Notes under the pieces: generated by a model
Database searches by the model: none
Told to the model about the DNA's origin: nothing
Seen by the model: the letters and a program-made list of their open reading frames with translations, nothing else
Program-made: the position numbers and the translations under genes
Source: Fluoribacter gormanii
GTDB lineage: Bacteria; Pseudomonadota; Gammaproteobacteria; Legionellales; Legionellaceae
Assembly: GCF_900156395.1 (NCBI RefSeq)
Contig: NZ_FTNL01000006.1
Span: forward strand, 62,001 to 126,000
DNA: 64,000 nucleotides
Direction: 5' to 3'
In this document: piece by piece, positions 52,805 to 62,483 of the stretch
How the letters are laid out: every line of letters begins with the position of its first letter
Position numbering within the stretch: the first letter of the stretch is position 1

Positions 52805-55800
52805 TTAAGCATAGCTCACAGAATAATCCAGCTCTTCTTGTTTTTTCGGGATTTGGCTGTGGACATTCTCAACATCAGTTCTAAATGCAGTCAGTTTTGC
52901 ATTTAGTGATTTCCCATGATCTTCGCCTTCTTTGCTTCTTGGCGAGAAATTTTTAAGGCCTATGTCGATCTTCTCACGCAATTGCGAATGTGTGCTATTC
53001 ACTTCCTCGACGTCATTAATTGGCGCCTTTTGATAGGCTTGCAATGCTGCTTGCAGCTCCTCGAGGTATTCTTCTCTTTTTTGTGACTCTGTTTTATAAC
53101 CAAAGCACCCTAATACTAAAGCTGCAGCAGAGCTGAAAAAATCTCTGAAGGCGAAGGTGCTCTTTCGTTCTTTTAGATAATTGTCAAAAATAGATTCTTC
53201 CCCAAAGTATCTTGTTTTCAACTCAGCTCGAGCTTGTCCAAATTGTTCTGTGCTCTTAGTTGCCTTCTCAATCGCCTCATTAATTGCTTGCTTAGTTCCT
53301 AACTCATCATAAGCCATTTTAAAAGTATTGAGTTTAGCCTTTAATTCTTCTAGGCGTTCTATTTTTGCCTGGATCTCAGGCTCTCTAGTCTCACGCTCAC
53401 TGATATAGTTCAGAAGGGTCACGAGTTCGCTTTCCTCAAATTCTTTAATGTCGGAGAAAAGCTTTTGTCTTGCTTGCGCTGCATTTGGAGACAATTTTTT
53501 TTCCCTTTCTTTAAATCCTTCATATCCAGCAATAACATGATCTAAGTGCTCTAAAATACTGTCCTTATCTTTTTGGTCCTCTTGGGCTTCTAAATCTGCA
53601 AAAAGGGTCGGAAGAGAGTGTCCTCCGTTTAACGTTATCAACGTATAAATCTCTTCACCAGTAAGCTTTAATGGATCCGTATTTCGTTGTTTTTTAATCA
53701 TTTCGAGATTTTCTTGAAATAGGTCCGGATCATTGATCTTTACTGGCTCAGATTTTCCATATGATATGTAATAAAGTTGACTAGCCTCTTTGCTATAGAT
53801 ATAGCATTTTTTATATGTTCCAAGTTTATCGTTATCAAACTCCTCCTTAGTAGGTAAGTCATCCAGCAAATGGAGGTCACACCCTTCTTTAGGAGAAGGC
53901 TTATAGAGCATTTTAAAATAACCAATTTTGTAATGCATTTGGAGCACTGGTTCACGTTCTTTTTTCACAGCAGGATTGTTATTTATAAGAATTCTAGTTA
54001 AAGAAATGCCCAAGTCACTTTGTTCAAAGAGCTCAATCTCTTTTAGTAATTTTCTTCGAGCTAACACCATGTTTGGTTCACATGCATCGACCCTCCTATC
54101 CAATTCAGCATAGACGAAATTAATTTTTGGTAAGTGCTCCAAATCCTCAATACTATTTTTTACTTGGGTAAGTCCTTGAAGCATTTCCTTTGTTGCTTCA
54201 ACTTTCTTCTTCACAAGCTCATTGGAGTTCTCCATAATGACCGTCAATTGCGGTTCAATTTCGTTTTCGAAATGTTTAATTTGCTCGTACAGCTCACCTC
54301 TTTCGTCTGGGCTCATGTGTTCTAACAAACTAGCCTTTTGTAATAACTCGGTGCTTTTTATTTGAGTGACGGCAAGTTCTTTGAGTTGTAACAGTGTGTT
54401 TTGTTTCTCAGCAATTTTAATGCTCAGCGTAGCATAGGTATTCTCGATTCCTTTATCCTCCAAAGAGGCGGTAAGCTGTTTTTTTAGATCTTGGAACTCA
54501 GAAGCCAATTCAGGACTAGGAGGTACCTGTTTCCATTTTTTTTCTAATGAGTTGATAGTTTCTTGTACTTGCTTAATCAATTCTGCAACTGATTTTTCCC
54601 AATATGTTTTCCTCTCAGTTAAAGGACGACCAATCGTATTTAGTTGTTCCTCAAGATCCGCTGATTGGGCCAATAATTCTTCTTTAGCAAGATGGGCAAG
54701 ATTTTGAAATAATTGATCGAAATTAGCTACGCTTTCCCCAATATCAGCAAGTTCATATTCAAGTTTGAGCATATCTGATGCCAAGACTGCTTGCTGATTA
54801 CTAAATTCATCATGTTGCATAGTCAAGTCGGCTTGTTTAACTTTTTGTTCTAATTCTGATTTTCCTTTGTTCAAAATATCTAATAGTTCATTTGTTTCTT
54901 CTTGCTCTTTTTGTAATTGTTCTTGTTGGGTTTTTAGTAAACCTAATTGTATTCCACCTGCATTTTTTTGATGAGTGGCCTTTTGATAGGACTTTTGTAG
55001 ACTCCAAAGGTTTTCTTCGGCAATCGATTCACTCCCCGGTTGTTCATCCTGACCTTCAAGTTTAATCTTTAATTCCTTATCGATAAGTTCAATTTTGTCT
55101 TCGATGTCCTTAGAAACCTTTTGGAAATCTGATTCATATTGTTTTAATCCTAAAAGATAACTTGCCCAATCAATCCCATAAGTTAAATTTGCACCATAGT
55201 ACGCGTTACCGTTTTGCGCTCTTAGATACAAGTTGTCATAAAACTCATTTGATCCACACTCCAAATATTTTATTAACTCCGCTTGCGGGATTTTATCCGC
55301 GGGGATGTAGAAGCCCTTGTGCTCACTTAAATCTTTCTTAAATTGTGTTAATTTTTCCTTGGCTTTTAATAAAAATAGCTCACGATGCTTTCTCTTAATT
55401 TGGAGCTGTTTGATAGAATCTGTTTCCTGTTTGATTGCTTGTTGAGTTGTGCTAATCTTACTTGCTATTTCTGTTAGTTGAGACTTATGAGCTTCCTTAG
55501 AAGATAAAGCTCTTTCATATCTAACTTGGGTTCTATGGTAGTCATAATTAACGTGACTTGAATGTTTTTTAGAGTCTGCTTTTTTTTGAAATGTTTCTTG
55601 AATACGACTAGAGGCTTGCTTGGTGGCCCCGTCTCGGTTGAATTTTATTAATTCACGATTAATGCGGCTTTTCTCCAATGTTGCTGTTTGTATTAATTTA
55701 TTAACTGCATTGATTTGACTTTCCATTTCTGTGAGCAGCTGTTTTTGCTTCTCACTACGAGCTTTTTTAAAGATATCTTGATAGGGAAATTCTTCAGGCC

Positions 55801-57208
55801 ATGCTGGCAAAGCATCATTTAAATCTGTAGATGCCAACTTTTCCTTTCCTTTAACCAGTTTATCGTGGTAGTCATTAAGTTCCTTTAAAGCCTTATCATA
55901 AGCGTCTCTATTAGCCGTTAATTTCACGCTATTGTCTGCATCTGTCGATAAAACAACGTCCAAGCTTATCTCAGGAAACTCACCTGTGACACAAGGAGGT
56001 TTGGAGATAGTATCTGGCCATAATGCTTTATCGTTATCAATATGATGTTTTAATAATTTAACGTTTTCAATACAAACGCTAAGGAGTCCTTTTTCCGGAA
56101 GTAGACTTGAAATGTAACATTCAGCTTTTAACTTGTTAGCATGACTTACACCGCTCTTATAAGTTTTTTCCAGGTCGAGCCCAATTTTACTCGTATATAC
56201 TTCGACGTCTAGATCAATTTGTCCAGCGAACTCTCGGCTTGTCTCTTTTATTATTAAAGCTGACTTCTGATCAGAATCTCGTGCAGCTAAAGCTCGGGTA
56301 ATGGGTGTTGATCTAATTTCTTCGGGTAGGTTCATTTCATCATTTTCTTTTTTCCATTTCTCATTAAAATCAGCAAAATTTTGAGTTGCTTCGTCAAATT
56401 CGCTAAGCTTTTGCACTAGCTCCATACGCAGTGCTTCCAATTTTTTGAGATGCTCTTCTAATTCTATGGTTCCAGAAGGTGGCACTTCTCTTATAATCGG
56501 CATAGCTTTAAAAAAGAGTTGTTCATCTTCCTTGAATTTTTTTTCTAAAGATCTAATGCTACTATCCCAGATATGCCATTGTTGCATTTTCATTTGATAA
56601 AATCGTGCATTCTCAAAAACTTCTTCGGGGTTGGAGTGGAGTTCGTAAATTTTTATTCGCCAATCCAAAGTTATTTTCAAACTTCGCAAAAGGCTTTCGG
56701 CTGGTTTTCGAACTTTTCCCACTACTGGAATTTTTTCCGGAAGCTCTGAAAGTGCCTGCTCACTCAGCGCAGTTGTCAAGAATCTCTGTAGCGCCAATCC
56801 TACTTGATAGGTTCGATCATCAAAAATTTGGGGAACCCAGGTAGAATCCAGAGCATTAAAGGACTGACTGATAGTTGTGCTATTTGTTATTGCAGAACGA
56901 TATCCACCACTGACATTGGTAATATTAAAAACTGCTTGCAATACCTGGTTTGAATACTCATCCATTTGCTCTTGGGTCGCAAGCATTTTTTGCTTCTCAA
57001 TATTTTTCTTTGCGTCCTCATCATATTCTTTCATGGTGACCGTTTGAGGTGGCTGGATAGAGTCTGGCCAAAATTTTGGGTTCACAAACAATAAAGCTGG
57101 GAGCTCTTTGTTTAATGCCTCAGTTCTGGTGGGTAATGCTGTGCCTCTATTGATTGTTATCAATTCGACCTGAAGCTTTTCTATCGCTGCGAATATTGTC
57201 TTACTCAT
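52805..57208 (-). CDS. 1467-residue coiled-coil protein, effector candidate
   Basis: A very large protein with no signal peptide, dominated by charged heptad-rich helices (about residues 440-1000), so extended coiled coil is likely. Two internal similarities stand out. FWPDSIQPPQTVT at residue 46 resembles LWPDTISKPPCVT at 396. EPNMVLARRKLLKEIELFEQSD at 1044 resembles SPNAAQARQKLFSDIKEFEESE at 1240. These suggest duplicated modules. A single short hydrophobic stretch (FFSSAAALVLGCFG) lies near residue 1360. No catalytic motif is recognised. It is inserted between hfq and hflX against their direction. Its size and lineage suggest a Legionella effector, but a structural or cell-division protein is also possible. 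Confidence 0.7.
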   Translation of the reverse strand: MSKTIFAAIEKLQVELITINRGTALPTRTEALNKELPALLFVNPKFWPDSIQPPQTVTMKEYDEDAKKNIEKQKMLATQEQMDEYSNQVLQAVFNITNVSGGYRSAITNSTTISQSFNALDSTWVPQIFDDRTYQVGLALQRFLTTALSEQALSELPEKIPVVGKVRKPAESLLRSLKITLDWRIKIYELHSNPEEVFENARFYQMKMQQWHIWDSSIRSLEKKFKEDEQLFFKAMPIIREVPPSGTIELEEHLKKLEALRMELVQKLSEFDEATQNFADFNEKWKKENDEMNLPEEIRSTPITRALAARDSDQKSALIIKETSREFAGQIDLDVEVYTSKIGLDLEKTYKSGVSHANKLKAECYISSLLPEKGLLSVCIENVKLLKHHIDNDKALWPDTISKPPCVTGEFPEISLDVVLSTDADNSVKLTANRDAYDKALKELNDYHDKLVKGKEKLASTDLNDALPAWPEEFPYQDIFKKARSEKQKQLLTEMESQINAVNKLIQTATLEKSRINRELIKFNRDGATKQASSRIQETFQKKADSKKHSSHVNYDYHRTQVRYERALSSKEAHKSQLTEIASKISTTQQAIKQETDSIKQLQIKRKHRELFLLKAKEKLTQFKKDLSEHKGFYIPADKIPQAELIKYLECGSNEFYDNLYLRAQNGNAYYGANLTYGIDWASYLLGLKQYESDFQKVSKDIEDKIELIDKELKIKLEGQDEQPGSESIAEENLWSLQKSYQKATHQKNAGGIQLGLLKTQQEQLQKEQEETNELLDILNKGKSELEQKVKQADLTMQHDEFSNQQAVLASDMLKLEYELADIGESVANFDQLFQNLAHLAKEELLAQSADLEEQLNTIGRPLTERKTYWEKSVAELIKQVQETINSLEKKWKQVPPSPELASEFQDLKKQLTASLEDKGIENTYATLSIKIAEKQNTLLQLKELAVTQIKSTELLQKASLLEHMSPDERGELYEQIKHFENEIEPQLTVIMENSNELVKKKVEATKEMLQGLTQVKNSIEDLEHLPKINFVYAELDRRVDACEPNMVLARRKLLKEIELFEQSDLGISLTRILINNNPAVKKEREPVLQMHYKIGYFKMLYKPSPKEGCDLHLLDDLPTKEEFDNDKLGTYKKCYIYSKEASQLYYISYGKSEPVKINDPDLFQENLEMIKKQRNTDPLKLTGEEIYTLITLNGGHSLPTLFADLEAQEDQKDKDSILEHLDHVIAGYEGFKEREKKLSPNAAQARQKLFSDIKEFEESELVTLLNYISERETREPEIQAKIERLEELKAKLNTFKMAYDELGTKQAINEAIEKATKSTEQFGQARAELKTRYFGEESIFDNYLKERKSTFAFRDFFSSAAALVLGCFGYKTESQKREEYLEELQAALQAYQKAPINDVEEVNSTHSQLREKIDIGLKNFSPRSKEGEDHGKSLNAKLTAFRTDVENVHSQIPKKQEELDYSVSYA

Positions 57209-57515
57209 TCGGATTACCCTTGGTTAGTCTCTGCTTACTTCCTGCTCATTCAATCCAGCCTTCTTTGCTCTTATTATAATTCTTGTATGTTAATTTAATA
57301 TTAACAGCCTGACGTGTTTTGATCAAATTTTTTATAAACTGGTAAATTATTGTTGCATTGATGTCTAAAAATTTATCGGGAAGGTATTTAGATACCTTTA
57401 GTTCACATAGTGTCTTCTTCTTTTGACATAATACCTATCCTTGAGATGGTGATCTTCTGGCACCTTTTTCCTTATTTTGACATAATACTCATCCTATTTT
57501 TTCGGAGAAAACCTA
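57209..57515. promoter_or_regulatory. divergent intergenic region with direct repeat
   Basis: The 307 bases between divergent genes contain a 14-bp direct repeat TTTTGACATAATAC at 57421-57434 and 57475-57488, 54 bases apart, and a perfect hairpin AAGGTAT/ATACCTT at 57381-57398. These may be promoter elements or operators for hflX. No gene is visible. Confidence 0.4.
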
Positions 57516-58781
57516 GTGTTTGAACGTCCTCAAGGTGGCGAGCGAGCGGTATTGGTGCAACTGGCATTACCGGGTGTTGATGCAGATAAGGCATTGCAGG
57601 AATTTGAAGAGTTGGCTCTTTCGGCAAAAGCGGAAATTTTAGATTGTGTTTTAGGGACTCGCGCAACGCCTGATGCCAAGTATTATATTGGTAAGGGTAA
57701 AGCCGAAGAGATTGCACAGCTGGTTAAGGCGCTTGATGCAGAATTGGTTCTGGTCAACCATGAATTATCCCCATCACAAGAACGAAATCTGGAACGTTTA
57801 TTTGAATGCCGGGTAGTCGATCGAAGTGGTTTGATTCTTGATATTTTTGCGCAGCGGGCACGCACGTTTGAAGGGAAACTGCAAGTCGAACTGGCGCAAT
57901 TACAACACTTATCAACTCGGCTGATACGCGGTTGGACTCATTTGGAGCGACAAAAAGGGGGTATTGGTTTGCGAGGTCCTGGTGAAACCCAATTAGAAAC
58001 TGACCGTCGCTTATTACGAGAACGCATTAAATACATTAACAAACGTTTGGAAAAAGTACGCAGCAGCCGCGATCAAAACCGCCAGGCCCGACGCAAGGCT
58101 TCTTTGCTTACCGTGTCTTTGGTAGGTTATACCAACGCCGGGAAATCGACTTTATTCAATACATTGACCGGGGAAAGCATTTACGTAGCCGATCAGTTGT
58201 TTGCTACCTTGGATCCGACCATGCGCCAGCTTAATTTACCCGGTTCTTCCGCGGTGATTTTAACCGATACAGTGGGATTTATTCGTGATTTACCACACCA
58301 GTTGGTAGAAGCCTTTCGCGCGACTTTAGAAGAGACTCAACAGGCGGATTTATTGCTGCATGTGATCGATATTTCTGATCCGCATTGGCGGGACAATGTG
58401 TTTTCCGTACAACAGGTTTTGGATGAGCTAGGAGTACATGATATCCCCATAATTCAGGTATTCAATAAAATTGATTTAAAGGAAGGCTGGGAGCCTAAAA
58501 TTGATTATCAGGAAGGGAAATGTAAAGTATGGATTTCTGCCGCCGCAAATGTGGGGCTGGATTTGCTCAAAGAAGCAATAAGTACTCAATTGCATGGGGC
58601 GGTTCTTGAGGAAAATGTAGTACTCAAAGCAACTCAGGCAAAATTACGTGCGCAACTGTATGAGTTGGGCGCTGTTGTAAGCGAATCCCATAATGAAGAG
58701 GGGGATTGGCTATTGACGATCCGTCTTACTCAAGCCCAAAAACAACGTTTGTTTGCGACGGACAGCTCCGCATCATTGTAA
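57516..58781 (+). CDS. hflX: ribosome-associated GTPase HflX
   Basis: A GTPase that splits stalled or stressed ribosomes. 421 residues from a GTG at 57516 preceded by GGAG. The N-terminal domain (VLVQLALPGVDADKALQEFEEL, GKGKAEEIAQLV) is followed by a linker helix with GETQLETDRRLLRERI, and by the G domain with GYTNAGKSTLFNTLTG, DTVGFIRDLPHQLVEAFRATLEE and NKID. The next gene is convergent and hflK/hflC are not present. Confidence 0.97.
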   Translation: MFERPQGGERAVLVQLALPGVDADKALQEFEELALSAKAEILDCVLGTRATPDAKYYIGKGKAEEIAQLVKALDAELVLVNHELSPSQERNLERLFECRVVDRSGLILDIFAQRARTFEGKLQVELAQLQHLSTRLIRGWTHLERQKGGIGLRGPGETQLETDRRLLRERIKYINKRLEKVRSSRDQNRQARRKASLLTVSLVGYTNAGKSTLFNTLTGESIYVADQLFATLDPTMRQLNLPGSSAVILTDTVGFIRDLPHQLVEAFRATLEETQQADLLLHVIDISDPHWRDNVFSVQQVLDELGVHDIPIIQVFNKIDLKEGWEPKIDYQEGKCKVWISAAANVGLDLLKEAISTQLHGAVLEENVVLKATQAKLRAQLYELGAVVSESHNEEGDWLLTIRLTQAQKQRLFATDSSASL

Positions 58782-58788
58782 TCTGTTC

Positions 58789-58875
58789 GTAGCCTAGGTG
58801 CAGCGCAGCCCAGAGTTTAGAGATCTTATGCGTGTATCAAAATCCCCGGGTTTCGCTTTGCTGCATCCGGACTAC
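58789..58875. repeat. 87-bp palindromic REP-like repeat
   Basis: GTAGCCTAGGTGCAGC (58789-58804) pairs with GCTGCATCCGGACTAC (58860-58875), 12 of 16 bases. The interior includes CCCCGGGTTTCGCTTTG. It belongs to the same family as the repeats at 1641 and 27261 and lies between convergent hflX and a thioredoxin-like gene. Confidence 0.6.
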
Positions 58876-58880
58876 ATGCT

Positions 58881-59342
58881 TTAGGCTTTTTTTATCGCGG
58901 TATCCAGGGTTTTAATATCCTGGCCTCCATAGAGGGTATTAACGAGCTCTCCTTGTGGATTGATGATGAAGGTAACAGGCACACCAATAATATCACCTAA
59001 TCCTAAGGCGAGTGCTGGGTCAGTAGCTAATGACGGATACAAGATATTGAATTTACGAATCAGTTTTTTTTGCTTATGTACTGGAAGCCCATCATAATTC
59101 ACTGCGAATAATACCACAGGATCATTTTCGTGTTTTCGATAAAAATGATTTAACTCAGGAATTTCATCAATACAGGTCTTACACCAGCCTGCCCAGTAAT
59201 TAATAAGCACCCACTTCCCTTTCAAAGATGAAAAAGAAATTGTATTGCCTTGAGTGTCTTTAAGTAGAACATCGGCCTGACACATGGCTGCAGTGGTCAT
59301 TAACATCAATGCTGCAAATATGGATTTTATTTTTGAGTTCAT
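58881..59342 (-). CDS. exported TlpA/ResA-like thioredoxin
   Basis: From the ATG at 59342 the protein begins MNSKIKSIFAALMLMTTAAMCQA, a cleavable Sec signal, so it acts in the periplasm. A thioredoxin fold follows with LKGKWVLINYWAGWCKTCIDEIPELNHF: the redox pair is WCKTC, a variant of WCxxC. The cis-Pro loop is in GVPVTFIINPQGELV. 153 residues is normal for the TlpA family. A thiol-disulfide reductase role, perhaps in cytochrome c maturation or oxidative repair, is inferred. Confidence 0.92.
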   Translation of the reverse strand: MNSKIKSIFAALMLMTTAAMCQADVLLKDTQGNTISFSSLKGKWVLINYWAGWCKTCIDEIPELNHFYRKHENDPVVLFAVNYDGLPVHKQKKLIRKFNILYPSLATDPALALGLGDIIGVPVTFIINPQGELVNTLYGGQDIKTLDTAIKKA

Positions 59343-59532
59343 AGTTATCTCATGCACTATTCAGAAGCTGCTTTATTTTATTGTAAGTGGGATTAGGAAA
59401 AAATATCTTTTTATACTATACCAAAAAATGCTCCTGAAATCGCATGGTTCTAATGAGTTTTGCCTGCATAGTAGACCCTTAATCAATGATTTAGGTATGA
59501 TGACGGTATTTTAAAATATAATCGGGATCTCC

Positions 59533-60141
59533 ATGGCCAAACTCTATTTTTATTTTGCAGCAATGAATGCAGGGAAAAGTACGGTTCTTCTGCAATCAAG
59601 TTATAACTATCGTGAACGCGGTATGAATACTTTACTATTTACGCCGGCGATAGATAATCGTTATCAGCATGGCATGGTCCATTCTCGCATTGGATTATCC
59701 GAACAGGCTTTGATTTTCAATCCAGAGGATGACCTGTATCAGCACGTCCTGGCGCAAGAAAAAAAATATGCGTGTATTTTGGTTGACGAAGCTCAATTTT
59801 TAACGCGAGCACAAGTGCATCAATTAACAGAAATAACGGATAAATTGGGTATTCCTGTTCTGGCATATGGGTTGCGTACGGATTTTCGCGGCGAACTATT
59901 TGAAGGCAGTCAATATCTTTTAGCTTGGGCCGATGAGTTGGTTGAACTCAAAACCATCTGTCATTGCGGGCGTAAAGCAACCATGATTTTACGCTTAAAT
60001 GCTCAAGGTAATGTAATTACTGAGGGAGAGCAAGTTGTTATTGGCGGTAATGATATGTACTCCTCAACCTGTCGTCTGCATTTTAAACAGCGAGAACCAG
60101 GAGTCACTCGAGTGATAAAAGAACAAGTGACCGAGTATTGA
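59533..60141 (+). CDS. tdk: thymidine kinase
   Basis: The salvage enzyme that phosphorylates thymidine. 202 residues of the type II family: P-loop [30 protein letters not shown] with the catalytic Glu, [17 protein letters not shown], and the zinc ribbon with CHCGRKA and later a Cys-Arg-Leu-His pattern. Followed by a hairpin terminator. Monocistronic. Confidence 0.97.
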   Translation: MAKLYFYFAAMNAGKSTVLLQSSYNYRERGMNTLLFTPAIDNRYQHGMVHSRIGLSEQALIFNPEDDLYQHVLAQEKKYACILVDEAQFLTRAQVHQLTEITDKLGIPVLAYGLRTDFRGELFEGSQYLLAWADELVELKTICHCGRKATMILRLNAQGNVITEGEQVVIGGNDMYSSTCRLHFKQREPGVTRVIKEQVTEY

Positions 60142-60147
60142 TAAAGT

Positions 60148-60190
60148 TTTCTTAGCGCCTCACTTTGTGCGGGCTAAGAAAAAAATTTTT
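60148..60190 (+). terminator. terminator hairpin after tdk
   Basis: TTTCTTAGC (60148-60156) pairs with GCTAAGAAA (60073+100 to 60181, that is 60173-60181), followed by AAAAATTTTT. It lies between convergent genes and may act both ways. Confidence 0.6.
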
Positions 60191-60199
60191 ACTCATGAC

Positions 60200-61291
60200 T
60201 TAAAGTTTATGCTGCAAACTCTCGACAGTTGTGGCGACTAATTCTTTTGCCGGATTTGCTTCGATGAGATGCAGTGCATACTCAACGAGTTCTTCAGATC
60301 CTATAGGAATCTCTGCGGGAACATTCTGCAGGATCATGGTCTTATCTGAAGCTGAATATTTTCCCAGCGTTTCGAGATATTTATCTGAGCGCATCATCAT
60401 AGAGGCATCGGCCAATGTTAAAACCCTAAAGCCATCTTTAGTCATTCCTAATTCTAGTGCTCGTGCATTCATTTTATCAAAATACTTAACAAACATTGAA
60501 CCCTCTGCGGAGGTGGTTGATGCAATTTCAATGGACATTATTCGTTTGCGAAACAAGGGGTTTATAATGGTTGTGGTCTCTACGGTTTCTGCTTTCGTAA
60601 ATCCGCTCAAAATACGCCCAGCACCTTGTACAAGTACTATACTTTGCAGATCCATATCAAACACAGGGCGCCAGTCATCTTCTTTTGTTGCGCCCAAGAC
60701 TACGGTCGTTTCGTTATTTCCCTGAGCAAGATCGAATATATTTTCACCTCTGGTGTATTCTCCAGGTGCCTGTTGTGCATTGAGAATACTTTGATAATAT
60801 TCAAACTGTTCCACATCGATATGTCGTGCTGTTTGTGGTCGAATATATACTGCGGGTAAGCACATCGATGCAATGGCTCCTTTGGCACTAATAAGCTGAA
60901 ATCCTACCATGTATTCTTTGACGGTGTATGGATCCGGTGATGTTGAAAGCAATACACAGCTCTGCGGCTTGTGTATAAATTCAGCAATGTTTAAAGATAA
61001 AGGTCTTGTAGTGTATTTACCGGCTCCAAATTTTCCATAGGTCGCAATGCTTTCTACTTCAGCATGGCCTGCAATCCCGCGGTGAATTATATCCAATCCA
61101 CTTGGCAAACTGTTTAGCATTTGATGATAATCTACGGTTGCTTTTTTAGTAAGCCCTTGATGCGCACCTTCGGTTGGTATATCTGTACGGGGTCTAAAAA
61201 TCTTTCCTATGCTAGAAGATTTTGCTAAATGGTTTAAAACCACACAACGGCATGGGCTGACAGGGGGAAATCGAGTGACTCTGCCTAACAT
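60200..61291 (-). CDS. putative mono-ADP-ribosyltransferase-like effector
   Basis: 363 residues from the ATG at 61291, which has a near-perfect GGAGG at seven-base spacing; an upstream in-frame TTG at 61321 is unlikely. The order of short motifs resembles the R-S-E class of ADP-ribosyltransferases: LDIIHRGI with Arg71, then LLSTSPDPYTVKEY with Ser116-Thr117-Ser118, 45 residues later as in iota-type toxins. The third motif (ExE) is not clear: candidates are GEYTRGEN (178-183) and NNETTVVLGA (Glu194), and none is canonical. No signal peptide. The C-terminal third is helical. The protein could be active, degenerate, or a false match. Confidence 0.5.
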   Translation of the reverse strand: MLGRVTRFPPVSPCRCVVLNHLAKSSSIGKIFRPRTDIPTEGAHQGLTKKATVDYHQMLNSLPSGLDIIHRGIAGHAEVESIATYGKFGAGKYTTRPLSLNIAEFIHKPQSCVLLSTSPDPYTVKEYMVGFQLISAKGAIASMCLPAVYIRPQTARHIDVEQFEYYQSILNAQQAPGEYTRGENIFDLAQGNNETTVVLGATKEDDWRPVFDMDLQSIVLVQGAGRILSGFTKAETVETTTIINPLFRKRIMSIEIASTTSAEGSMFVKYFDKMNARALELGMTKDGFRVLTLADASMMMRSDKYLETLGKYSASDKTMILQNVPAEIPIGSEELVEYALHLIEANPAKELVATTVESLQHKL

Positions 61292-61553
61292 AACTTGGAC
61301 CTCCGGGTTGTTTTTGGCCAAGCATAACCATTTTTAATTGAACTGCTTATTTTATAAGCATAGCACAGGGTAATTATTGTTCAAAAACGGGGCATGTATG
61401 CCTTGGCATGTTATGGAGGATAAAACTAGGAATGTGGTGCGAAAGGCCCATTTTGAGAGGAACAAATTTACCAAGATCGAATCATGGATTTTGAGCTATG
61501 CTATATTAGCAGAAGCAAATCAACGTTTTCGTTAGCTAACATGGAGTGTATTC

Positions 61554-62381
61554 ATGAGCGAAATTAAAGTAGAGCGATTAATCAAAGGTATCCTGGTACG
61601 AGAAGGAGCTGGTGTAAAATTACATCGCTTTATTGGTATCGAGAGAAGCAATGATTTTGAGCCTCTTCTTTTACTGGATTATTTCAATAGCGCGGACCCG
61701 TTGGATTATATGGCTGGTTTTCCTGCTCACCCACATCGCGGTTTTGAGACAATTACTTATTTACTCGATGGCAGTATTACTCATGAAGATAATAAAGGGC
61801 ATAAAGGAGTTATCGCCGCAGGCGATGTTCAATGGATGACTGCCGGGAAAGGGATTATTCACTCAGAAATGCCCTCGGCTAATGGTAAATTACATGGCTT
61901 GCAGTTGTGGTTAAATTTACCTGCCGCAGAGAAAATGGTTGCTCCCTTTTACCAAGAAATGCAAAGCGCCCAATTACCAGTGGAAACAAATGACTCTGGG
62001 GCGCGAATTAAGGTCATTGCAGGCAAGACCGACAATGGAACCAATTCGCCAATTACCGGTATTGCTACCCAACCGTTGTTGTTTGATATTATTTTGCCGC
62101 CTGGTGCCAGTATGCAACAACACATTCCCAATGATTATCAAGCGATTCTTCTGGTGATTTCTGGAACCGTGCGTATCGGTGAGCAATCAGTACAACACGA
62201 TACTTTGGCAAAGCTTGGCGACGGAGATGTTTTGCTTTTGAAAGGAGAGACAACAAGCCAATGTATTCTAATTGCTGCGGCCAGACTCCATGAGCCTATA
62301 ACCCGACATGGGCCATTTGTAATGAATACCCAGGAAGAAATAATACAAGCCTTGGACGATTTTCGTAGCGGTAGATTCTAA
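61554..62381 (+). CDS. pirin family protein
   Basis: A bicupin pirin of 275 residues. The N-terminal cupin has the metal-binding pattern in PAHPHRGFETITYLLDG and GIIHSEMPS (three His and a Glu), and GDVQWMTAGKGI between them. The second cupin includes LFDIILPPGASMQQHIP. Bacterial pirins can act as quercetin dioxygenases or regulators, and the role here is not known. The ribosome site is weak. It is monocistronic, with about 260 bases before it that show no further gene. Confidence 0.93.
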   Translation: MSEIKVERLIKGILVREGAGVKLHRFIGIERSNDFEPLLLLDYFNSADPLDYMAGFPAHPHRGFETITYLLDGSITHEDNKGHKGVIAAGDVQWMTAGKGIIHSEMPSANGKLHGLQLWLNLPAAEKMVAPFYQEMQSAQLPVETNDSGARIKVIAGKTDNGTNSPITGIATQPLLFDIILPPGASMQQHIPNDYQAILLVISGTVRIGEQSVQHDTLAKLGDGDVLLLKGETTSQCILIAAARLHEPITRHGPFVMNTQEEIIQALDDFRSGRF

Positions 62382-62483
62382 AGCGTTTGCCTGATGCACG
62401 AACCTATGTAATGAAGTTCACTAAAATTGGTCTAAAATTGAATTAATGGAAGTGAACTAAATACGTGAATAGGAGTAGAGCCT

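Noticed and set aside
60973-60985. TGTGTATAA DnaA-box match inside the transferase-like gene
   Set aside because: Isolated, within coding sequence, chance-level occurrence.
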